A stretch of 64,000 nt of DNA from Ostrinia nubilalis (Eukaryota; Arthropoda; Insecta; Lepidoptera; Crambidae). The notes under the pieces were generated by a model, which did no database searches, was not told the origin of the DNA, and saw only the letters and a program-made list of their open reading frames with translations. This document shows, piece by piece, positions 58,666 through 64,000 of this stretch. The DNA lies in NCBI RefSeq assembly GCF_963855985.1, contig NC_087110.1, positions 11,585,001 to 11,649,000 on the forward strand, given 5' to 3'. Each line of letters begins with the position of its first letter. The stretch's first letter is position 1. Both the position numbers and the translations under genes were made by a program.

Positions 58666-58791
58666 TATCAATGGTCGGAATTGTGACTGGATTTTCACTG
58701 TCAATCTCTGAAGATTCAAAAAGTATTTAAATTATAAGCTAAAAAAATACCCAATCTCTGTGCTATGAAATGGTTCTATTTTCATACAAAA

Positions 58792-58990
58792 CTAACGGCC
58801 GCCCGTGACTTCGTACGCGTGGATCCCGTTTTACCCCCTTAGGGGTGGAGTTTCGTAAAATCCTTTCTTAGCGGATGCCTACATCATAACATCTACCTGC
58901 ATGCCAAATTTCAGCCCGATCCGTCCAGTGGTTAGGGCTGTGCGTTGATAGATCACTATGTCAGTCAGTCAGTCAGTCACCTTTTTAGAT
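58792..58990 (-). mobile_element. Helitron-like element, minus orientation
   Basis: CTAACGGCCGCCCGTGACTT, then GTGGATCCCGTTTTACCCCC, CATCTACCTGCATGCC and a (GTCA)n right end. Confidence 0.75.
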
Positions 58991-60004
58991 GAATACTTTT
59001 CAACGCTATCAATGCTAACGCTTAACAACATACGTATCGTACGTAACCGTGTATGTAGCGCTAGTTACATGAGTGCAAATAATAACTGGTTTGCTGCCAA
59101 ATGTGCTACGATAGCAGATTATTTGGTACTATTGAAGTAACCTTTGCAATATGCACACTAGTCACTGACTAGAGATCACACACTGGACAGTAGTGAACAG
59201 GCTGTCTCATACAAATGACAGCTGATTTTGTGTGCCAATTTGAAGCGCCACAACGATTGTCCCGATAGCTAATTTTGACGTACATTATGCCTATGGAGTA
59301 GCCATAGGAGTAAGCGAAAAAGAAATTCACTAATTTTAGTCCATGGACAATCGTATTTGCCTACAGTATGGCCTACAGTGCCAAAATAGCGAAACTCAAA
59401 TAGGCACAAAAATATTATGACAGCATCCAGTCAAGTGTATACAGGTCAGTGTTAAGTTTTGTTCCCCAGTCGACGAAACACATGATGTCGTGCCCTGCGT
59501 GCCCAAACAACTGCACGCAGGAAGATTTAATGAAGGCTACTGACAACGCCACTCTTGTGGCGGAGTTTTGGGCTGACGCTGTATAGGTTTGTTGTCGACA
59601 CGATAAATAAATAAAATAGCAGTAATCATGCAATAATGATGGTTGCATCTCATTTGCCACTTTGATATCAGTTTTTCAGCATTTTCTGTAAAAAAAATCC
59701 ATCGGTGGTTATTACATAAATAGATACCTACATCTCATAACAAATAAATGTTATTTGTATCCAAACTGTGATCCATTTGCCTTTACGCTGATCGATGCTT
59801 CGCAGAGGTTTTGACAAAGTGGCATATGGATATGTGACGGGATTGAGTCGCGGAAATATGGATGAAGGATTGTGCCTTATTATACATTCAGGGAGGCTTT
59901 GTGATCGATGCGAGAAAGAAACAACATTCATCTTAATAGGAATTGTTAGAGAACCATTTTTATGTTTTACACGTTTTCATTTATGCATAAAGCAGGTATT
60001 TGAC

Positions 60005-60157
60005 CGTAATCGCACCTGGTGTTAAATGAGATGCAGTCTAGGATGGTACATATCTGTCCTGTTAGTGCCTATTCACTCTCACCTTGAAAAGGCCCGGATT
60101 ATAGTGTTCGGTAAAGACAGCAGCAGGCAGCGAATTCCAGTCCCTAGCTGTTCGCAA
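60005..60157 (-). mobile_element. CR1/Jockey-type 3' end, uninterrupted copy
   Basis: GTAATCGCACCTGGTGTTAA through CTCACCTTGAAAAGGCCCGG to CCCTAGCTGTTCGCA. It gives the empty-site sequence for the 51547-52803 insertion. Confidence 0.75.
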
Positions 60158-60389
60158 GGTGTTCCTTTAATGTTTTATACAAGCTAGGTTTTTATCTTCT
60201 ATTTTTGTATCTTTTTTAAAATGGGCTAATGGCGCTTGGCCGGAAAGTCACTCAAAGGGTTAATTAAATCAAATTAAAAAGTTATTTTAAACGTAAAGCT
60301 CTCGCTTTAAAAATATATTGAACCCTTCCTAAAAGCTTAAATAGAAGAGCAATACGGCAACATAATATTATATTATCATAAAGAAAGAT

Positions 60390-60456
60390 GCTTTTGTCCA
60401 GATTGGAGAAGCCCTTGTCCTAATGGACGTCACTTGGCTGAATGAACAAACGAACT
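60390..60456 (+). mobile_element. Short RTE 3' fragment
   Basis: Reads GCCCTTGTCC, ATGGACGTCACTTGGCTGAA and a GAAC-type tail. Confidence 0.6.
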
Positions 60457-60728
60457 GTTTTGCGCCTCAAGAGGATTAGGTTTAAAAAAATGACAGCTGA
60501 TTATAAGGTTAAGACAGCCGTCTAGCTCGAATGGTAGGATAAGGTTAAAGACTGGACGCAAGGGATCATGGACTATGGATAAAGACTGATGAGTGGGCAA
60601 AATGAGAATGTCATGTGCAAGAAATGGTGCAAAGAAAATCTGTAACAGAACGAATTTAATCAAATCATTTCTTTCTTATCTTTGGTCTGCAATAAAGTGT
60701 ATTTATTATTATTATTATTCTTTCCCAG

Positions 60729-60872
60729 GACCGCGGAGGCTGGTCGCAGTGGAGCGAGTGGTCCCTCTGTTCCCGGACCTGCGACGGAGGAGTCTCCCGG
60801 CAGCTGAGGACCTGCTCCTCCCCCGCTGGCTGTAGGGGGGAACCCGTGCGGTACAAGATTTGTAACATGCAG
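60729..60872 (+). CDS. ADAMTS-like secreted protein, exon 3 (thrombospondin type-1 repeat)
   Basis: Forty-eight codons between a CCCAG acceptor and a GTGTGT donor, both phase 0. It encodes most of a thrombospondin type-1 repeat: the Trp ladder WSQWSEW (residues 51, 54 and 57 of the assembled protein), the CSRTCDGG motif that fits the protein O-fucosyltransferase 2 consensus CxxTCxxG (Thr63), and five of the six cysteines. The sixth should lie at the start of the next exon, outside the window. The ending RYKICNMQ resembles ADAMTS-like proteins (punctin, Drosophila nolo) more than catalytic ADAMTS proteases, but papilin-like alternatives cannot be excluded from one repeat. The product should be an extracellular-matrix glycoprotein. 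Confidence 0.85.
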
Positions 60873-60885
60873 GTGTGTATATCAG

Positions 60886-61000
60886 TCCCCCACTAGGTGG
60901 ACCGACGATCTGGGGGCGTCGCTGGAGGTGCCTGGATGCGGGCGGCGCAGAACCATTCGTTTTAGAAATCCTTGGGGAAAGCCTTTGTCTAGCAGTGAAC
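60886..61000 (+). mobile_element. RTE 3' fragment just after ADAMTS-like exon 3
   Basis: CCCCACTAGGTGGACCGACG to GCCTTTGTCTAGCAGTGAAC. It begins 14 nt after the exon 3 donor, so the intron's 5' end has been rebuilt by the insertion. Confidence 0.75.
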
Positions 61001-61240
61001 GTTATTATTATCGTCAAATAAAACATTTTTTACTTACTTTACTTACTTACTTATTTGGCTAAAACGAAAGTATATCAAATATTACCACTCCCAGCACAGT
61101 GAAGGCTGGTCGCAGCCCTCCCGAAATATTTATTTTATTCTGTTTTTAGTACCTATCTTGGTTGGGTTTTTAGCGGCCAATTTGTAGATCCTGTATACAC
61201 AGGAGTTGCAGCGGCGGGAACGAGAGGTGGGAATAGTTCC

Positions 61241-62937
61241 GTGGTGTATCCCAGTAGCTCCGTCTGGCGATCTTTAAAAATTTCAACTGTCTATTAGCAG
61301 GGTTTTACTCTTTAGGTACGGACCCCTAAAAAGAGTCTTGTGAAAAGTACTTTTATGTACCTACATAGCTCTTAAAATAGCTTTACCCTCAGTTTTATCC
61401 TTACGGATTTCGTACTGTGACAGAGAGCGTATTCTAGTTCAAAAGCTAAATAATTCAAATCAATCGTACTTTTCATGAGTGATGCTCCGCCTCGAAGATT
61501 TATGAACTGTATTTACTTACGGTAATATTAAATCTTAAATATAAAATAATTGTGGAAAAGTCACGAGTAATTTTTTTCACATTGTCACATTTTTCCGGTG
61601 TTCCAGTTTCTCAAATGCGTTTAATTAAACCTTTTATTCTGGACGCAGAAATGTTAGCAAACGAACGTAACAATGTAGCAAGCAATCAAACTGTCGCACT
61701 CGTGGCTCCACGATAATTGGTTCCGTATGTACACTGCGGGACAGAATTATGGGCTATGATGACGAAAATTTCCCATTTTCCCCCGACAGGTTTCCCCAAA
61801 TGAATGAAAATGGGAATCTTAAGTTTGAACTACATTTCATTAAAAAACACATTTGAATCTTCTTAAGAAGTTGAAACATTCCCATTTTCTCCCATTTTGG
61901 GCAAAATTTAAATGTTCAAAAAGCCTAAAAAATAGAACTTATTTCGCGCTGGACTCTACAGAGGACGAAAGACAAAACAATGAAATGGAAAGAGATAAAA
62001 AAGTCAGCTAAAATATTTATTTTAATTTACTTACTGCAGAAAGGGATGTTTAATCTGTTTTCAAACAAAAATCGTCTTCTCATCAGAACTGACCTAATTC
62101 CCAAAAAATTAAATGCAAATTTTCTTCCCGAACTTTTCTTTGTAAAGCTAAATCCATTACCACCATATAAATTCTTAAATAACTTTCATTAATCATCGGT
62201 ATTTGAGATAAAAGCGAATAGGGAAAAAGCTCGATAGACTGACGACATTGTCAATGTCACTCTTGATAATGGGATTCCCGAGCTTTTTACTGTAACGCTT
62301 TTAATTCCAAGTGGCTTTGGATCGGGGAAGTTAAAGCTGCCTCCACATTTTACGGAATATTCAATTTCAAGTGTGCGTTTCCACAAAAGTGGTACAAATT
62401 ATATTATTTGTATTTTCTTCTTCTTCTTTCTCGGTCCCTCACTGATGAGGATCGCGACCACAGGTAGTGTCTTTTACAGTGAAAAAAATTAATCATCGAT
62501 TGAAGTTAGTGCATTGAAAAAAAAACTTAAATTATTCAGTAGGTATTTTCCCCATCAGCTAATTTAACATGACTGTAAAATATAGTTCTTATCATTTTAC
62601 TTCAGGCATCTAATGTAATGCCCTAAGGGACTTGATTATAATTTATTTCGCCTCTATTGTTTTTAGCAGTCTCATTTTAAGACTAAAAGACGCATAAAAG
62701 TAAATTCACAAAGACCTTATTCTTTACTGCAAAGAGGCAAATAAATTCACACAAGGATTTCTGAAGTTATATGTATCTGAAATTTGATTTGATTTGAATT
62801 GTTTCTTGAAAACAGGGGGCGTAGTGTGAGTTTACGTCAAACGCATTCGATGTCGACTAGGTACGTAAAAAGTGTCATTAAATATATCACGGATTGTACA
62901 GCGCCCCTAGCGGAAACTTTCAAGAACTAAAATCTTC
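61241..62937. other. Gene-free start of ADAMTS-like intron 3
   Basis: AT-rich. It contains a weak CTCF-like word at 62899-62913. No exon was recognised. The next exon, expected to start with the last Cys of the thrombospondin repeat, must lie right of the window. Confidence 0.5.
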
Positions 62938-63562
62938 ATAAAGTCAAAGTCAAAGTCAAAATTTCTTTATTTGTTTAGGCTAATAAATAGTTCTTACAAA
63001 TCGTCATTTTGCTCTTAGGCCTCAGCCTCGAACTTAGCGGGCAGCGGGGCGGCGGCGGCGGCGGCGCGGGAGCGGGGCGGGTAACGCAGACCCGTTCTCG
63101 AAACCAGCGGGCAGCTCGCGCGGCGCTTTAGCGGCGAAGTGTTGTGTTCGGGGTTGTGTTGTCGAGATATTTGTTTTTATTCGCAAACGAAATTTCTGAA
63201 CAACGGCGACAATTTTATTTCGATTCAAATTTATTCCTAACGCTCGATTTATTGTGGGCAAAAGAAGGAGTGCGCTCCCCGCTCGATGCCCGCTCCCTCG
63301 CCGCTGCCCGCTCGTTGCCCGCTGCCGCCCCGCTGCCGCGCCGCTGTTTTCGAGAACCGGTCCATTTCATTTTACGCATAAGATCCTGCCGCTCCCGCGC
63401 CGCCGCCGCCGCCGCCCCGCTGCCCGCTAAGTTCGAGGCTGAGGCCTTAAGGAGCCTCTACATGTCTCATAATCTTTTTACCCTACCAGCGCTTCGAGAC
63501 CAACATTTGGCAAGTGCTGAGAAGAAGCGCCGCAACAAACTCAGTCACCACTATCTGCCGGT
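62938..63562 (-). mobile_element. LINE 3' end, minus orientation, interrupted by the GC-rich MITE
   Basis: (AAAGTC) tail and TTTCTTTATTTG on the left. After the MITE: GCGCTTCGAGACCAACATTT, GTGCTGAGAAGAAGCGCCGC, CACTATCTGCCGG. Confidence 0.75.
63018..63446. mobile_element. GC-rich Harbinger-like MITE, 429 bp
   Basis: TTA|GGCCTCAGCCTCGAACTTAG and CTAAGTTCGAGGCTGAGGCC|TTA. The TIR continues through a GGCGGCGGCGG run for about 58 bp. The 3-bp TTA duplication fits PIF/Harbinger. It splits a LINE 3' end (62938-63017 and 63447-63562). Arg- or Pro-rich frames within are GC artefacts. Confidence 0.85.
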
Positions 63563-63766
63563 TAATATAAATAAATAGAAATAGTAGTAGTAGGTACATT
63601 CGATTTAGGAGCATATATTTGGATTCATATATTTTTTAACACGCTCACTAGTGACGACGTTTAATGTAAACTCACACAAGCCCTCAGTTTGCGTGAGCAC
63701 AGCTTTACTTCAAAGAAGTTAATAGCGGTAAACCAACTCAGAGCTAATATAGGAACTGAGACACTG

Positions 63767-64000
63767 TAGGGTGGAGCGAAAAATTTTTTTTTACATTTGC
63801 GTTTGTGAATACCTCTTAAAAGTTGCATCTTGTTGCAACGGTTACGAGAAAAATAAATAAAAAAATATTGCGACCATTTTTTAGCCCTCTACTGGCTTTT
63901 GAATATTTCATAAAAATGAAAAAATAGGACTTTATTGCAAAAATCATAAATTACCTTAGAATAGTTTTTATTTGATAAATAATATATTTTTGTAACTTTA
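63767..64000 (+). mobile_element. Second copy of the hAT family, cut by the window end
   Basis: TAGGGTG start, then CTCTTAAAAGTTGC and AAAAATAAATAAAAAAATAT follow the same order as the left end of the 24054 element (TAGGGTG, CCTCAAAAGTTGC, AAAAATAATTAAAAAAATAT). It is clearly diverged. Confidence 0.6.

Noticed and set aside
63144..63578. 144-codon frame near the right end
   Set aside because: It lies across the GC-rich MITE and a LINE fragment; no protein family.
1..64000. CRISPR arrays, prokaryotic operons, complete retroviral or LTR elements
   Set aside because: No spaced direct repeats, no Shine-Dalgarno-led gene runs and no paired LTRs or gag-pol frames were seen.

Overview
The window looks like a piece of a moth or butterfly (Lepidoptera) nuclear genome. 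The DNA is AT-rich and the genes have very large introns. The repeats are typical of Lepidoptera: RTE-clade LINE 3' ends with short GATGAT or GAAC tails, Lep1-type Helitron fragments ending in CTAG, tRNA-derived SINEs and many TTA- or TA-flanked MITEs. No bacterial-type operons, CRISPR arrays or complete viral genes are visible.

Two host genes can be supported. (1) On the minus strand (40480 down to 35700) is a complete four-exon CFAP298 gene (C21orf59/Kurly, a conserved cilium and dynein-arm assembly factor). Every splice junction is canonical and the predicted protein has 292 residues, close to the vertebrate length. A perfect RFX X-box lies about 55 nt upstream of its start codon. (2) On the plus strand are the first three coding exons of a secreted ADAMTS-like/thrombospondin-repeat protein (8071-8112, 47039-47134, 60729-60872). 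All junctions are phase 0. The exons encode a split signal peptide, a His-rich linker and the start of a type-1 thrombospondin repeat. The rest of the gene lies beyond the right edge. Its first intron is about 38.9 kb and contains the whole CFAP298 gene on the opposite strand.

The rest is almost entirely mobile DNA. From left to right: Helitron and RTE fragments and a MITE cluster (1-5.9 kb); upstream sequence and 5' leader of the ADAMTS-like gene (7-8.1 kb); RTE ends, LINE tails and MITEs (8.4-23 kb); a three-level transposon nest with an intact nonautonomous hAT (23.6-25.7 kb); a 5'-truncated RTE LINE with an 11-bp target-site duplication and one frameshift (26.0-27.9 kb); several TIR elements, including a 1.05-kb element with CCC/GGG ends and a 1.39-kb giant palindrome (28.3-32.4 kb); CFAP298 with TE-filled introns (35.7-40.5 kb); a spliced-looking orphan unit and a 150-160-bp tandem repeat next to a CTCF-like site (43.3-44.9 kb); RTE and SINE copies (46.5-49.6 kb); a composite element with AT-rich arms, a GC-rich core and a TTGC microsatellite (51.5-52.8 kb); a Jockey/CR1-like LINE 3' end (53.8-54.5 kb); further repeats; and near the right edge a GC-rich Harbinger-like MITE and the start of a second hAT copy.

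All calls come from reading the sequence. No database search was run, so family names rest on recognised motifs and termini.
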